A DNA stretch of 64,000 nucleotides from Candidatus Pantoea deserta (GCF_003813865.1 NZ_RMVG01000020.1:17161-81160), one strand, 5' to 3'; positions 17,821-27,186 are shown, numbered from the stretch's first letter. A program made the numbers and translations. Notes: a model not told the origin generated them from the letters alone.

Positions 17821-18516
17821 TTACACAGAGCGTGCTTTAAGCGTACCGCTTACATCAAAAAGGTGAATCAGCGTATCGGTAGTGAGTTGAATGTGTGCCC
17901 GCATCAACTCGCTTATTCGTTTCGCATTATGATCCAGTGCCGCGTCCATTAGTGCTTTATGTTCGGCATGCAGGTCTCTTTTCCCTGCCGTAAGATTAAC
18001 AGACAACACCCGATAACGTTCATTCTGCTCAAACAGCATTCTTTGCAATTTGAGTAACCACTTATTAGGACACGCAGCGGTCAAAGCGTTATGAAAGCGG
18101 TTGTGTCTGATATTCCACTCTTCAGTTCCTGCATGATCGTGTTCATCGCTTCCGTAACGATTGAGCAGATGAAATGCCGCGATAATTTCGCCCTCCCAGG
18201 CTTCATCTCCATGTATGACTGACTCACTCAGGCAGGTACATTCAATCATGATGCGCGTAGCTGTCAGATCCAGCAAATCCTGTAAAGAAACGGGCGTAAC
18301 TCTAAATCCCTTCTGCGGTTCTGCAATAACCAAATTCTCAGCGGTCAGCCGAGAAAGTGCTTCACGAATGGCGCCGACATTAGTGTTAAGTTCTTCCGCC
18401 AGTTCTTTAGTGTTAACCCGCGTGCCTGGCATAAGCTGACAACTCAGCAGCGCATGGCGCAGCTTTGAATAGGTGGTTTGCGTCAAGCTGTCTTTAAGTG
18501 CGGTAAGTGCTTTCAT
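17821..18516 (-). CDS. GntR-family regulator, FCD type
   Basis: The 231-residue protein has an N-terminal winged helix (TKELAEELNTNVGAIREALS, about 38-57) and an FCD ligand domain with the metal-binding histidine pattern (WNIRHNRFHNAL and the late HKALMDAALDHNAKRI). It is divergent from the MRJP/FAH gene pair, and the 97-base space holds three copies of AAAATAGATTTT. The obvious role is ligand-relieved control of those two genes and itself. Confidence 0.9.
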   Translation of the reverse strand: MKALTALKDSLTQTTYSKLRHALLSCQLMPGTRVNTKELAEELNTNVGAIREALSRLTAENLVIAEPQKGFRVTPVSLQDLLDLTATRIMIECTCLSESVIHGDEAWEGEIIAAFHLLNRYGSDEHDHAGTEEWNIRHNRFHNALTAACPNKWLLKLQRMLFEQNERYRVLSVNLTAGKRDLHAEHKALMDAALDHNAKRISELMRAHIQLTTDTLIHLFDVSGTLKARSV

Positions 18517-18534
18517 AACGTTTACAGGCCCAGG

Positions 18535-18583
18535 AAAATAGATTTTGTGGTGAAAAATAGATTTTACAGTTAAAATCTATTTT
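18535..18583. promoter_or_regulatory. Three operator copies of AAAATAGATTTT
   Basis: AAAATAGATTTT occurs at 18535-18546 and 18554-18565, and its reverse complement AAAATCTATTTT at 18572-18583. Spacing is 19 and 18 bases start to start, about two helical turns, putting the copies on one face of the DNA. They fill the space between the divergent GntR gene and the MRJP gene, so they are most likely the GntR binding sites. Confidence 0.7.
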
Positions 18584-18613
18584 AGCTTATACAATCATCT
18601 TTAGGAATACATT

Positions 18614-19639
18614 ATGGCTGTGCAACTAAGGCAGGTTTCAACGTCTGAGACGTATTTGTGGAATGGGGTGGTTAGCACGCCCGACGGACGCATTTTTGCC
18701 AGTATGCCCGGATGGATGGGACCAACGCCAGGTGTGGTAGAAATCAACACTGATGGTAGCTGGCAGCCCTTTCCAGATAACGAATGGAACCGCTGGGATG
18801 GCAAAAACCATCCTCTCAACCATTTCGTTGATGTGAACAGTATTTTTTATGACGGAAAGGGGAGTCTTTGGGTTCTGGATGCGGCTGCGCCTTATTTCAG
18901 CTCTGCCATAGAAGGAGCAGTAAAACTCGTTCAGCTTGATATTGAAACGGGTAAGACACTCCGTAAGTTTGTTTTTGACAGTAAAGACGCGCATGCCGGC
19001 ACCCGCCTGGCACACATACGCTTCTGGGAACATTACGCCATTATGGCAGAATCGCGCGAGGGATCTTTTTATATTATAAACCTGCGTGATAATACCTATC
19101 GACGTATCCTTGCTGGACATGAGCTGATGCGCTGTCGGCCTGATGATGTGCCGGTTATTGAAGGGCGGAAAGTGCATTTGCTCAACGGGCAGCCTATGTA
19201 TATTCATAATGATTTACTTGAAATCCACGCCGATAACCGCACGCTACTTTTCATGTGTTTGTTTGGATCCCGTATCTTTCAGATTGATCTTGACATCATT
19301 ACCGATTTCTCCCTGAGTGAGGAGGAAATATCCCGACATGTGACGGTTTTCCGGGAAGTCAGTACGTGGATTGCTGGCATGTGTCGTGATAAAAGAGGGA
19401 ATATTTATCTGACCGACGCAGAAAACAACGGTATCTCTGTGATGACCCCAGAGGGAAACATCACGCCTGTTGTGCGGGATGAACGTATCATCTGGCCTAT
19501 TGCCCCTTCAGTCGGTCCGGATAATTGTGTCTATTTTCCTGTTTCTCAACTTAACCGTATTCCTATGTTCTCGGGCGGCGAAGACAACGTGGCTCGTCCC
19601 TGGGTTATCTATAGCTATCCTCTTGAAATGAATATCTGA
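18614..19639 (+). CDS. Major-royal-jelly/yellow-family beta-propeller protein
   Basis: The 341-residue protein matches the bacterial MRJP family: GVVSTPDGRIFASMPGW near the start, NTDGSWQPFPDNEWNRWDG, then SLWVLDAA, and the late GNIYLTDAENNGISVM, RIIWPIAPSVGPDNCVYF and SQLNRIPMF. This family shares the six-bladed propeller with SMP-30 lactonases. No signal peptide is seen, so it is probably cytoplasmic. It forms a two-gene unit with the FAH-type hydrolase 8 bases downstream, under the divergent GntR regulator. A lactonase or isomerase step before the FAH hydrolase is a reasonable guess only. Confidence 0.8.
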   Translation: MAVQLRQVSTSETYLWNGVVSTPDGRIFASMPGWMGPTPGVVEINTDGSWQPFPDNEWNRWDGKNHPLNHFVDVNSIFYDGKGSLWVLDAAAPYFSSAIEGAVKLVQLDIETGKTLRKFVFDSKDAHAGTRLAHIRFWEHYAIMAESREGSFYIINLRDNTYRRILAGHELMRCRPDDVPVIEGRKVHLLNGQPMYIHNDLLEIHADNRTLLFMCLFGSRIFQIDLDIITDFSLSEEEISRHVTVFREVSTWIAGMCRDKRGNIYLTDAENNGISVMTPEGNITPVVRDERIIWPIAPSVGPDNCVYFPVSQLNRIPMFSGGEDNVARPWVIYSYPLEMNI

Positions 19640-19647
19640 GGTCTTAA

Positions 19648-20490
19648 ATGAAAATTTGCCGTTATGGCCCAGTGGGTCATGAAAAGCCTGGTATTATTGA
19701 CGACAATAATCAGCTGCGTGATTTGTCAGACGTTGTCAGCGATATTACGCCTGAAACGCTCGCAGTAGTGCTAGCGATGCGAGGCGAGGAAGCGAAGCTG
19801 GCTTCCTTGCCTGTAGTTGAAAGCAAGCCCCGCTTCGGTACACCAATAAATACCGTTTCCAAATTTGTGGCAATTGGTTTGAATTACCTTGACCATGCCA
19901 AAGAAGCCGAATTGCCGGTCCCTGACGAGCCGGTTATCTTTTTTAAAGCACCGAGTTCCCTCTCTGGTGCAAATGATGACATCATCGTCCCTCCGCATTC
20001 TACAAAACTTGACTGGGAAGCAGAGCTAGGCATTGTAATTGGTCACAAAGCGAAGCAAGTCAGTCGTGAAGAAGCCCTTGAATATGTAGCGGGTTACTGC
20101 ATCGTTAATGATGTATCCGATCGCGGATTCCAGTTTCAGTCCTCACAATGGGATAAGGCAAAGAGCTGCGACACTTTTGGTCCGATTGGCCCCTATATTG
20201 TGACCAAAGATGAAATCCCTGATCCGCAATCGCTTGAGATTTGGCTTGAAGTTAATGGTCAAATACGTCAAAACAGCCATACGTCGCAGATGATATTTTC
20301 CGTAGCAGATATCGTCTCCTATGTAAGTCATTACATGACTCTTCTGCCAGGAGATTTGATTGCAACAGGTACGCCTGCTGGCGTAGGTTTGGGCTTTAAG
20401 CCTGAGCCAGTATGGTTACAGCCAGGCGATCGTATACTCATACATATCGAAAAACTGGGTTATCAAAACCAGCGTGTAATTGCTCAGTAA
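19648..20490 (+). CDS. Fumarylacetoacetate hydrolase-family protein
   Basis: The 280-residue protein has the FAH domain from about residue 70: KFVAIGLNYLDHAKEAELPV, KAPSSLSG, then the metal ligands in LDWEAELGIVIG and VNDVSDRGFQ, and the end TGTPAGVGLG. The length and the LNYLDHA motif fit the ureidoglycolate lyase/2,4-diketo-acid hydrolase branch, which cleaves or hydrates 2-oxo acids using Mg2+. It follows the MRJP gene in the same operon. The real substrate may be a 2-keto-3-deoxy or 2,4-diketo sugar acid; this is inferred. Confidence 0.88.
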   Translation: MKICRYGPVGHEKPGIIDDNNQLRDLSDVVSDITPETLAVVLAMRGEEAKLASLPVVESKPRFGTPINTVSKFVAIGLNYLDHAKEAELPVPDEPVIFFKAPSSLSGANDDIIVPPHSTKLDWEAELGIVIGHKAKQVSREEALEYVAGYCIVNDVSDRGFQFQSSQWDKAKSCDTFGPIGPYIVTKDEIPDPQSLEIWLEVNGQIRQNSHTSQMIFSVADIVSYVSHYMTLLPGDLIATGTPAGVGLGFKPEPVWLQPGDRILIHIEKLGYQNQRVIAQ

Positions 20491-20510
20491 CGTAGACCTT
20501 ATTCATTTAA

Positions 20511-20534
20511 CAGGCCGATATTTTTGTCGGCCTG
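20511..20534 (+). terminator. Hairpin after the FAH gene
   Basis: CAGGCCGA (20511-20518) and TCGGCCTG (20527-20534) pair around a T-rich 8-base loop. No long T-run follows. It separates the FAH gene from the AraC gene 17 bases further on. Confidence 0.45.
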
Positions 20535-20551
20535 ATTGGGGCGTCAGCTGA

Positions 20552-21385
20552 ATGGCTATAAGGAAAATTTTCACGCGTCATTCTCTGGGCAGCACAGCGA
20601 ATGTGTGCCATAACCTGCGGCTTAAAGCGCGTAATATTACCGCTGAAGAACCTACCATTATTCTTGTGCACCAGGGCATTAAAAAAATATATTGTGCCGG
20701 TCAGGAAATCGTTGTACAGGCCGGTCAGTCCGTCGTTGTAGCTGAGGGGTATACGTTCGATGCGATCAATTTTCCTTCTGAAGAAACCCAAACTTATGAA
20801 GCAAGCTGGCTCAGTTTTTCATGCGATTTAATCCGCAATAACGTTACCGTCAATCCTGCTTCCAGAGTGGTGAAAGGTATTTGCGCACTACCAGAACCTA
20901 CTGATAGTTTTTTTAGAGCGTTCAGCCACACTGTTGAGGCTGTTATAGATGAGGCGACAATACCTTTTAACGTAGCCCTTCAACGCATGCAAGAGATGCT
21001 AAGCTGGCTTGACGCATATGGAATGTTTTTTGGCCAGCAAACTCAGGGTGGATTGAAAAACAAAATACGGCGGTTGGTTTCAACCAACATTGCGTATGAG
21101 TGGAATGCTCACTATATCGCTAAAGAGTTTGGCTTATCCGAAGCTACACTGCGTCGTCGGTTGAGTGCTGAAAACACATCCTTTATACGGCTGGTTATCG
21201 ATGTTCGAATGTGCCGGGCGCTGACTTTATTACAGGTGACCGATCTCCCCATTAATCTAATCGCATTAGAAGTAGGCTATCAAAACCCTTCTAAATTTTC
21301 AGCCAGATTCCGCGAACGTTTTGGTTTTAGTCCAGGACAGGTACGTACAGAAGGGCTAAGCAAAGATATTCACCGAATAACCTGA
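20552..21385 (+). CDS. AraC-family regulator
   Basis: The 277-residue protein has a weakly conserved cupin-like N-terminal half and a C-terminal AraC domain with HTH one (WNAHYIAKEFGLSEATLRRR) and HTH two (PINLIALEVGYQNPSKFSAR), ending RERFGFSPGQVR. This resembles the YbbI/GadX style of domain arrangement. It lies just downstream of the MRJP-FAH pair, but a hairpin lies between, so it may be separately expressed. Target genes are not evident. Confidence 0.85.
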   Translation: MAIRKIFTRHSLGSTANVCHNLRLKARNITAEEPTIILVHQGIKKIYCAGQEIVVQAGQSVVVAEGYTFDAINFPSEETQTYEASWLSFSCDLIRNNVTVNPASRVVKGICALPEPTDSFFRAFSHTVEAVIDEATIPFNVALQRMQEMLSWLDAYGMFFGQQTQGGLKNKIRRLVSTNIAYEWNAHYIAKEFGLSEATLRRRLSAENTSFIRLVIDVRMCRALTLLQVTDLPINLIALEVGYQNPSKFSARFRERFGFSPGQVRTEGLSKDIHRIT

Positions 21386-21398
21386 CCTGGACAGGATT

Positions 21399-21962
21399 TT
21401 AACGACCTTGTGTAATATGGATCGTCGCTTCGCCCAATGAATTTGCTTTCGTCATAAAGCCTACCAGTGCCGGCGTAGCGTCAGCGGTGACACCCGGCAA
21501 TGTGGCGACTTTCAGCGCGGTCAGGGTTACGACGTAGTGATGGGTCTGTCCTTCTGGTGGGCAAGGGCCGCCATAGCCCGGTACCCCGAAATCAGTACGT
21601 GTTTGCAGAGTACCTGAAGGCGCGCCTTTACTATTAGCGGCAAGACCCGCAGGCAGTGAAGTCGCAGACGCAGGAATATTTACGACCTGCCAGTGCACCC
21701 AGCCAAGGCCAGTGGGCGCATCACGATCGTAAATCTGCAACGCGAAGCTCTTTGTACCGTCAGGGGCGCCAGACCAGTTGAAAGAGGGCGAATGATTTTC
21801 ACCGCTGCAACCAAAGCCATACGGCTGGCTTAAAAGCTGCGCATTTGGAAAGTTGCCGTTTGTCAACTCATGGCTTGAAAGGGTAAAGCCGGCCGCTACA
21901 ACTGGCTGAGTTGCAAAAGCAAGACACAGCAACCCTGCTGCGGTTATAAATCTGTTAGTCAT
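21399..21962 (-). CDS. Periplasmic PEBP/YbhB-YbcL-family protein
   Basis: The 187-residue product starts with a clear signal peptide (MTNRFITAAGLLCLAFATQP, cleavage near VVAAG) and contains the phosphatidylethanolamine-binding fold: SPSFNWSGAPDGTKSFALQI, RDAPTGLGWVHWQVVNIP and the late GPCPPEGQTHHYVVTLTAL. It matches E. coli YbcL, a periplasmic Raf-kinase-inhibitor-like protein; the role is uncertain in bacteria. It converges on the AraC gene with 13 bases between the stops. Confidence 0.9.
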   Translation of the reverse strand: MTNRFITAAGLLCLAFATQPVVAAGFTLSSHELTNGNFPNAQLLSQPYGFGCSGENHSPSFNWSGAPDGTKSFALQIYDRDAPTGLGWVHWQVVNIPASATSLPAGLAANSKGAPSGTLQTRTDFGVPGYGGPCPPEGQTHHYVVTLTALKVATLPGVTADATPALVGFMTKANSLGEATIHITQGR

Positions 21963-22734
21963 TTGATAGTTTCTCCTGTGTTATTTTTCACCAGAATAAT
22001 GAATCCATTCCAAATATGCGCCTCTGAAACGGTCAGTTACTGCTCCAGTTCGCTCAATCGTTCTGTTAAGTGGAGACGTCGTTTGAAAGCAAGATGTCCA
22101 TATAAAGCATAAACAGTGTTTTTATAAAATATCAGGGAAAATGCAGTAAGTATGCAGATACTATTCGAAGTAAAACAATAGCAAAATTTTTACTTGCCTG
22201 AATGCCAGTTGATTTTTGTTAATATTATTCTGGATGAGCAGCCCCTGTTGTTTATCCAATATAATGAAAAAGCTTAGTTTCACTTCTTTTGAGCGGCGCA
22301 AGCCGTAACCGGGAAATTACCCTGATATGGAACTATTACTCTGGCCTTTATAAATGATACGAAGTTATCCGCCCGGGATTATGAATAGCTTTCTTTTGGG
22401 CCAGACGAATCATCGGCCTTGCGTATATCGCTTAAGCTGAGCCAGCGATACTATCACACTAATTACCTTAAATTTAATTTATGCCTTTCCACATTTTTAA
22501 TTAAACACTCTGCCGCACGCTTTATTGCTGACTTTGGTTTCGTCTATAGACACCATCCCGCGACCGTGTTAAATACCCAAACTTTTAATCACTGGATTTT
22601 TGATTTGCACCATATTTTTTTTGGCCTGACAGAGCAGCTTTTTATTGCATAGACTTCAATCTCAGGCATGCGGTTATCTTGATTATTTATCTACTGAACT
22701 ATCGCGCGGAGTGGTTGCGAGCTCCGCTGCAAGC
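21963..22734. other. Long AT-rich region without a recognisable gene
   Basis: About 770 bases upstream of the PEBP gene. Short frames on both strands have no recognisable similarity. The part next to 21962 should carry the PEBP promoter; the right end meets the cupin pseudogene. I see no repeats or RNA genes. Confidence 0.5.
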
Positions 22735-23083
22735 AGTACCATTCTGCCGATTTCAATCAGTTTACAGTTAGCGTCCGGCAAGCCACGAATTAATATGATC
22801 TTTATCTGCTCTGTTTCCAGTGTATTTATGAACTGATGCGATATAAAAGGGAAATAAACATGACTTCCTGCGACTGGATTGTGAACGACTCCGCGACAAA
22901 GTCGATGATGGCGTGGTCTTTAATCATCAGCACGTTATCTTTGAAGTTATGAAAGTCGAAGAGGATCCTGGCGTCATCGGGAAATTCAGTGTGGCCGGTG
23001 ATAAAGGCGGCGGCACCAATAACAGTTATTACTAATGGCGTGGTGCGGGCACCGTGTGAATATGAGATGGATATAGCAGCCAC
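22735..23083 (-). pseudogene. Frameshifted copy of the cluster B cupin
   Basis: The piece from 23083 to about 22850 reads HGARTTPLVITVIGAAAFIT and EFPDDARILFDFHNFKDNVL, which lines up with the intact cupin at 45047-45466 (TTPLV, SAFITGYTEF, FHFHNCEESVLLVEG). After a frameshift near 22850 the alignment resumes: HQFINTLETEQIKII and RGLPDANCKLIEIGRM match HRFRNASETEPMKIM and YGSPDANRTLVETGET. So it is a decayed paralogue. Two of the metal-binding residues have changed (HFHN became DFHN, and the glutamate is altered), so activity is lost. It suggests cluster A once had the same cupin as cluster B. Confidence 0.82.
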
Positions 23084-23135
23084 GAGCTGGGCTTGAATTT
23101 AATGATACCTTCATTTGTTATTATTCAGAACTTTG

Positions 23136-23876
23136 TTAATCCCGCAGCGGATGAAATTTAAGGGGGTCAATGCGATCTTTAAGCACTAGTTCTGCGGCGG
23201 GATAATTGGTGATGACTACATCCGCTATACCGAGCGTATAAAGGTTAAACAGACCGCTTTGATCGTAGTACTTGCTGTCGGCAAGTAGCACCGTACGACG
23301 CGCCGCCCTGGTAAGCATTCGATACCAGCTTTGACGATGTTCGTCATGATGCCAGACGCCACGTTCGCTCCAGCTGTCAGGAGACAGAAAAAGCAACTCA
23401 AAGCTGAGAGAATTTAGCATCTCAAGCGCCAGCGATTTATGGCAAGTATTATCGCTGCGGTTGAGCTCGCCGCCGATAAAAAAAAGCTTCGCTGAGGTTT
23501 CACGCACGATGCCTTCAGCGATATGGAAATCATTGGTGACGGCAGTCATCTCCGATGTCCAGGGGATGAGCTGTGCCAGCTGGTGGCACAGTGTGCCGCT
23601 GTCGAGGAAGATGACCCGGCTCTGTTCAAGGTAGCTCAGCGCTGCCTTCAACAGCGGGTAATTCTCAGGCGTCTTATTTTGACTGCGCGTGACAGAAGCG
23701 AGCGATTTTACCCCGCCGCGTACGGCGATGAGTGCTCCAGTGGAGGAGAGTTTAGCGACGTCTCGGCGAATAGTCATTACCGAGACATGTAATCTATCCG
23801 CCAGCGCCTTTAGTTTTATAAAGGGCTCGTCTGCAAGCGCATTGAGAATTTGCTGATGCCGTTCTGTGGAAATCAT
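23136..23876 (-). CDS. DeoR-family regulator
   Basis: The 246-residue protein has the DeoR helix-turn-helix at the start (FIKLKALADRLHVSVMTIRRDVAKL, about 19-43) and the sugar-phosphate-binding domain, with VIFLDSGTLCHQLAQLIP, FFIGGELNRSDNTC and LLADSKYYDQSGLF. DeoR proteins sense phosphorylated sugars, which fits the kinase OtnK encoded in the same operon. It is the last gene of the kinase-aldolase-carrier unit, 4 bases after the transporter. Confidence 0.9.
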   Translation of the reverse strand: MISTERHQQILNALADEPFIKLKALADRLHVSVMTIRRDVAKLSSTGALIAVRGGVKSLASVTRSQNKTPENYPLLKAALSYLEQSRVIFLDSGTLCHQLAQLIPWTSEMTAVTNDFHIAEGIVRETSAKLFFIGGELNRSDNTCHKSLALEMLNSLSFELLFLSPDSWSERGVWHHDEHRQSWYRMLTRAARRTVLLADSKYYDQSGLFNLYTLGIADVVITNYPAAELVLKDRIDPLKFHPLRD

Positions 23877-23880
23877 TGCA

Positions 23881-25182
23881 TCAAACCGGAACGATGCCTA
23901 AAGTCATCGCCGCGAGTAGCGCGCAGATGCTCAGGAACCATACCTTAATCATCGAGTGGCGAATATGCTCATCTACACGAAGATTAAGCAGGTTCAGACC
24001 AAGATGGGTCGCAGGGATCACCGGGCTTAATAACAAGCCAATCTGTTCGGTAATCAGCATGGCAATAGTTACGTGCAAAGGCGAGACGTTGAAATTCTGG
24101 CCAAGCCCTACCGCCAGCGGCAGCAGGGCAAAATAGAAGGCGTCCGAGCCGATTAATATCACCACCGGCACGCTAAAGGCCGCCAGAATAAGATAGAGAT
24201 AAGGGCCGAGGCTGTCAGGAAATATCGCCGCCAGCTCATTGACCAGCACTTTGATAATGCCGGTATTTTGCAGTATGCCGACAAAGACGCCTATGGTGAG
24301 AAAAATGACGATAACCGGGAAGATAGTGATCGCATACTCTTTGATTTTCTGCTGCGCCTTTTTTGCGTCGGGATAATTAATCATGACCGCCAGCGCGAAG
24401 GCGATCATAAACAGGTAATTGCCTGCCACCCAGCCCACCACCAGCGTCACGATGGTGGCGATAACCAGCGCGAAGTTGAGTTTCAGCAGCCAGGGACGCG
24501 GATTCGCCTGCGGGTTCAGCATCTCCAGGCGCATCTGATGGAAGGCTTCGTGCGAGATCCCCGAGCCTTTGCGGTTCTCAACGCGCGCCATCCAGGCGCA
24601 GAGCAGGATGCCCAATACAAACAGCACCCCTTGCAGCGGCAGCAGCTGGTAATATACGGCAAGAATATCGAGATGGGTGACCGCGACGGCACGATTCAGG
24701 GAGCCGCCCCAGGGCGTGATGCCGGTGACGCCGACGCCGACGGTCACCAGCAGCAGCAGGGTTTTCCGGCTGATATTCATCTTCTCATAGATGGGCAGCA
24801 GCGCAGGCACGGTGACCAGCAACGTCGCGTAAGCGTTGCCGTCAAGGCTACAGACCGAGGCGATGACCAGCGTCGCCAGCAAAATGGAAAAGGTAGAAGG
24901 CGTAACAAAACGCAGAATAAAGCGCACAATTACGTCGAAAACGCCGACTTCTTTCATCAGGGTAAAGAACATCGCGCTGAAAGCCACCAGCGTGGCGGTG
25001 CCCACCACTGATTTCAGCCCCAGCGCAACATATTCTCCCAGTTCTTTAAAGCCAAACCCGCAAACCAGCGCTGCAAGGGTGGGCAGGATAATAAACAGCA
25101 CGCCTGGCGGAAAACTGTTTTTAAGCAGGCACCAGGTCAGCACGATAAACATGACTATCCCGGTAATCAGCATGAGTGACAT
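23881..25182 (-). CDS. CitMHS-type organic acid:H+ symporter
   Basis: The 433-residue protein has about 11-12 hydrophobic segments and the CitMHS family signatures: SVCSLDGNAYATLLVTVPAL around residue 112 and the ITPWGGSLNRAVAV loop near 155, with the late NFNVSPLHVTIAMLITEQIG. Members import citrate or related acids with metal ions or protons. It lies between OtnC and DeoR in the operon, so it likely imports the operon's four- or six-carbon acid substrate. A second member of the family is at 38177. Confidence 0.85.
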   Translation of the reverse strand: MSLMLITGIVMFIVLTWCLLKNSFPPGVLFIILPTLAALVCGFGFKELGEYVALGLKSVVGTATLVAFSAMFFTLMKEVGVFDVIVRFILRFVTPSTFSILLATLVIASVCSLDGNAYATLLVTVPALLPIYEKMNISRKTLLLLVTVGVGVTGITPWGGSLNRAVAVTHLDILAVYYQLLPLQGVLFVLGILLCAWMARVENRKGSGISHEAFHQMRLEMLNPQANPRPWLLKLNFALVIATIVTLVVGWVAGNYLFMIAFALAVMINYPDAKKAQQKIKEYAITIFPVIVIFLTIGVFVGILQNTGIIKVLVNELAAIFPDSLGPYLYLILAAFSVPVVILIGSDAFYFALLPLAVGLGQNFNVSPLHVTIAMLITEQIGLLLSPVIPATHLGLNLLNLRVDEHIRHSMIKVWFLSICALLAAMTLGIVPV

Positions 25183-25259
25183 AGTAAAATTAGCTCTTTT
25201 TTATTTTGTAAAGGCACAGAAAATCCGGGTAATAAATTACCCGGTCGCGTAGCTCGCGC

Positions 25260-25898
25260 TTATTTCATATTAAAAAGGGTGTTCAGCTCGTCGACATTTT
25301 CTGGCGTCAGCGTATTCATGCCAAAGGGCTTGAGCATAAAATAGAGGCGGGCAGTTTCCTCTAACTCCTCGGCGTTAAATACCGCCTCGCGGATATCCTT
25401 GCCGGAAATAATCGGGCCGTGGTTAGCCAGCAACATGGAATTATGTTCAGCGGCGAGTTTCTCCACTTCCTGCGCAATAACCGGCGAGCCGGGGCGAATA
25501 TAGCGGATTACCGGCAGCTTGCCGACGCGCATCACATAGTAAGGGGTAATCGGCGGCAGCGCATTGGCATAATCGAGATCGGGCAGACAGGAGAGTGCGG
25601 TGAGCCACGGCGAATGGAGATGCACAATGCCGCCGCACTGTGGGCGCTGGCGGTAGATGGCCAGGTGCATCAGGATCTCTTTCGACGCCTTTTGGCCCGA
25701 CAGCAGTTCCCCTTCCATCGTGACTTTGCTCAGCGTGTCGGCATCCAGATCGCCAAAGCTGGAGTTAGTGGGCGTGGCCAGCACATTGCCGTCTGGCAGT
25801 TTCAGGCTGATATTGCCCGCGCCGCCGCTACTGTAGCCGCGTTGATACATTGAGCGGGCGTAGCGCACCAGGTCCTGGCGCAGTTGAGATTCACTCAT
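25260..25898 (-). CDS. otnC: Class II aldolase, 3-oxo-tetronate-4-phosphate decarboxylase-like (OtnC)
   Basis: The 212-residue protein is a class II aldolase/adducin. It has the substrate loop SSGGAGNISLKL, E74, the zinc ligands H93 and H95 in IVHLHSPWLTAL, and H160 in LLANHGPI. OtnC proteins decarboxylate 3-oxo-tetronate 4-phosphate to dihydroxyacetone phosphate. The direct neighbour upstream is the matching kinase, whose end overlaps this start by 8 bases, so the pair is coupled. The exact substrate rests on the family and the pairing. Confidence 0.85.
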   Translation of the reverse strand: MSESQLRQDLVRYARSMYQRGYSSGGAGNISLKLPDGNVLATPTNSSFGDLDADTLSKVTMEGELLSGQKASKEILMHLAIYRQRPQCGGIVHLHSPWLTALSCLPDLDYANALPPITPYYVMRVGKLPVIRYIRPGSPVIAQEVEKLAAEHNSMLLANHGPIISGKDIREAVFNAEELEETARLYFMLKPFGMNTLTPENVDELNTLFNMK

Positions 25899-27150
25899 GG
25901 AAAGACTCCTGTGCTTTCAGGAAAAAGTCGCTGTTGCCAAAGTTGCCGGATTTGAGGATCACCCATTTCTTTTCATCAAGAACCTGCGTCCAGGGTACGC
26001 CAGGCGCGACGGCGTCGCCGATTACCATGCCCCGAATATTCAGTCCCTGTGTGACGGCACCGGAGGTTTCGCCACCCGCGACAATAAATTTATTAAAACC
26101 CTGCTGGCTCAGCGTTTGCGCCAGCGCGGCGAAGAATCTTTCAATCTTTTCGCTTACCAGTGCGGCGCCGTACTTTTCCTGAATGAGCGCGATGAGCTGC
26201 GGCGGCTGTGTGGCATAGACCAGTGGGGCGAGGGCATCGTCGGCGTGCTGACGCACCCACTCCGCGACGACTGGCAGATACGCTGTATCATGAAGGATTT
26301 TTTCGACGTCCAGCGCCAGAGAGGAGGCTCGCTGCTGGTAGAAATCGACCTGCTGACGCGTCATCGAAGAGCAGCTGCCCGACAGCACCACGCTGTATCC
26401 CGCAGTGTCAATGGTCATGGTGCGGCGAGTGCCGCTCTGCTGCTGCGTATCGACCGCGGCGATAGCCCAGCCCAGCCCGGCGGCGCCCGTCACCAGCGGA
26501 AACGCGGCGGTGGCGCGCGCCATAGTCAGCAGATCGGCGTTATCAAGTACGTCGAAAATCACATAGCGAGCCTGACTCTGCTGCAGTGCTGCCAGCTGAG
26601 TCTGAATCTGATCCGGATGATTTTTTACCGTATCAAGGGTGATATTGCCGCACAGGCCAGCTGACTGCGCTTCCATCAGTTTTTTCAGTGACGATTCCGT
26701 CATCGGGGTGACCGGGTGATGCTGCATGCCGCTTTCGTTGAGCAACTCGCCTTTGACGAACAGGTGGCCGTGAACGATGGTGCGGCCGTTATCCGGTACC
26801 GCCGGACAAATCAGCGTCATCTCAGCCCTGAGATTTTTCATCAGCGCGTCGGTGACTGGCCCAATATTGCCCTGCGCGGTGGAATCGAATGTCGAACAGT
26901 ATTTAAACAGCTGACGCTGGCAGCCCTGCGCCTTAAGCCAGTTGGAGGCAGCCAGCGACTGGCTTACCGCATCCTCTACCGCAATCGAGCGGCTCTTGAG
27001 CGCGATGACGATCGCGTCCACGCCTTCAGAGGAGAATGCCTCCCCGGGCACGCCGTTAAACAACACCACTTTCCAGCCGGCGTTCACCATAAAACTGGCG
27101 ATATCCGTGGCGCCGGTAAAGTCATCGGCGATAACGCCTAACCTGATCAT
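25891..27150 (-). CDS. otnK: Four-carbon acid sugar kinase, 3-oxo-tetronate kinase-like (OtnK)
   Basis: From ATG 27150 the protein has 419 residues. It has the N-terminal DUF1537 signature IADDFTGATD and the C-terminal GGETSGAV, which build the two halves of the acid-sugar kinase. OtnK phosphorylates 3-oxo-tetronate (from L-threonate or D-erythronate) on the way to DHAP. An in-frame TTG seven codons upstream is less likely: an AAGGGA site fits the ATG. It is divergent from the tartrate-type dehydrogenase, with a regulatory space of 325 bases. No PdxA2 or LtnD gene is next to it, which is unusual for the tetronate pathway. Confidence 0.87.
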   Translation of the reverse strand: MIRLGVIADDFTGATDIASFMVNAGWKVVLFNGVPGEAFSSEGVDAIVIALKSRSIAVEDAVSQSLAASNWLKAQGCQRQLFKYCSTFDSTAQGNIGPVTDALMKNLRAEMTLICPAVPDNGRTIVHGHLFVKGELLNESGMQHHPVTPMTESSLKKLMEAQSAGLCGNITLDTVKNHPDQIQTQLAALQQSQARYVIFDVLDNADLLTMARATAAFPLVTGAAGLGWAIAAVDTQQQSGTRRTMTIDTAGYSVVLSGSCSSMTRQQVDFYQQRASSLALDVEKILHDTAYLPVVAEWVRQHADDALAPLVYATQPPQLIALIQEKYGAALVSEKIERFFAALAQTLSQQGFNKFIVAGGETSGAVTQGLNIRGMVIGDAVAPGVPWTQVLDEKKWVILKSGNFGNSDFFLKAQESFHE

Positions 27151-27186
27151 GCTTTTTCCCTTCGTGCTCAATGAATGGGCACATAC

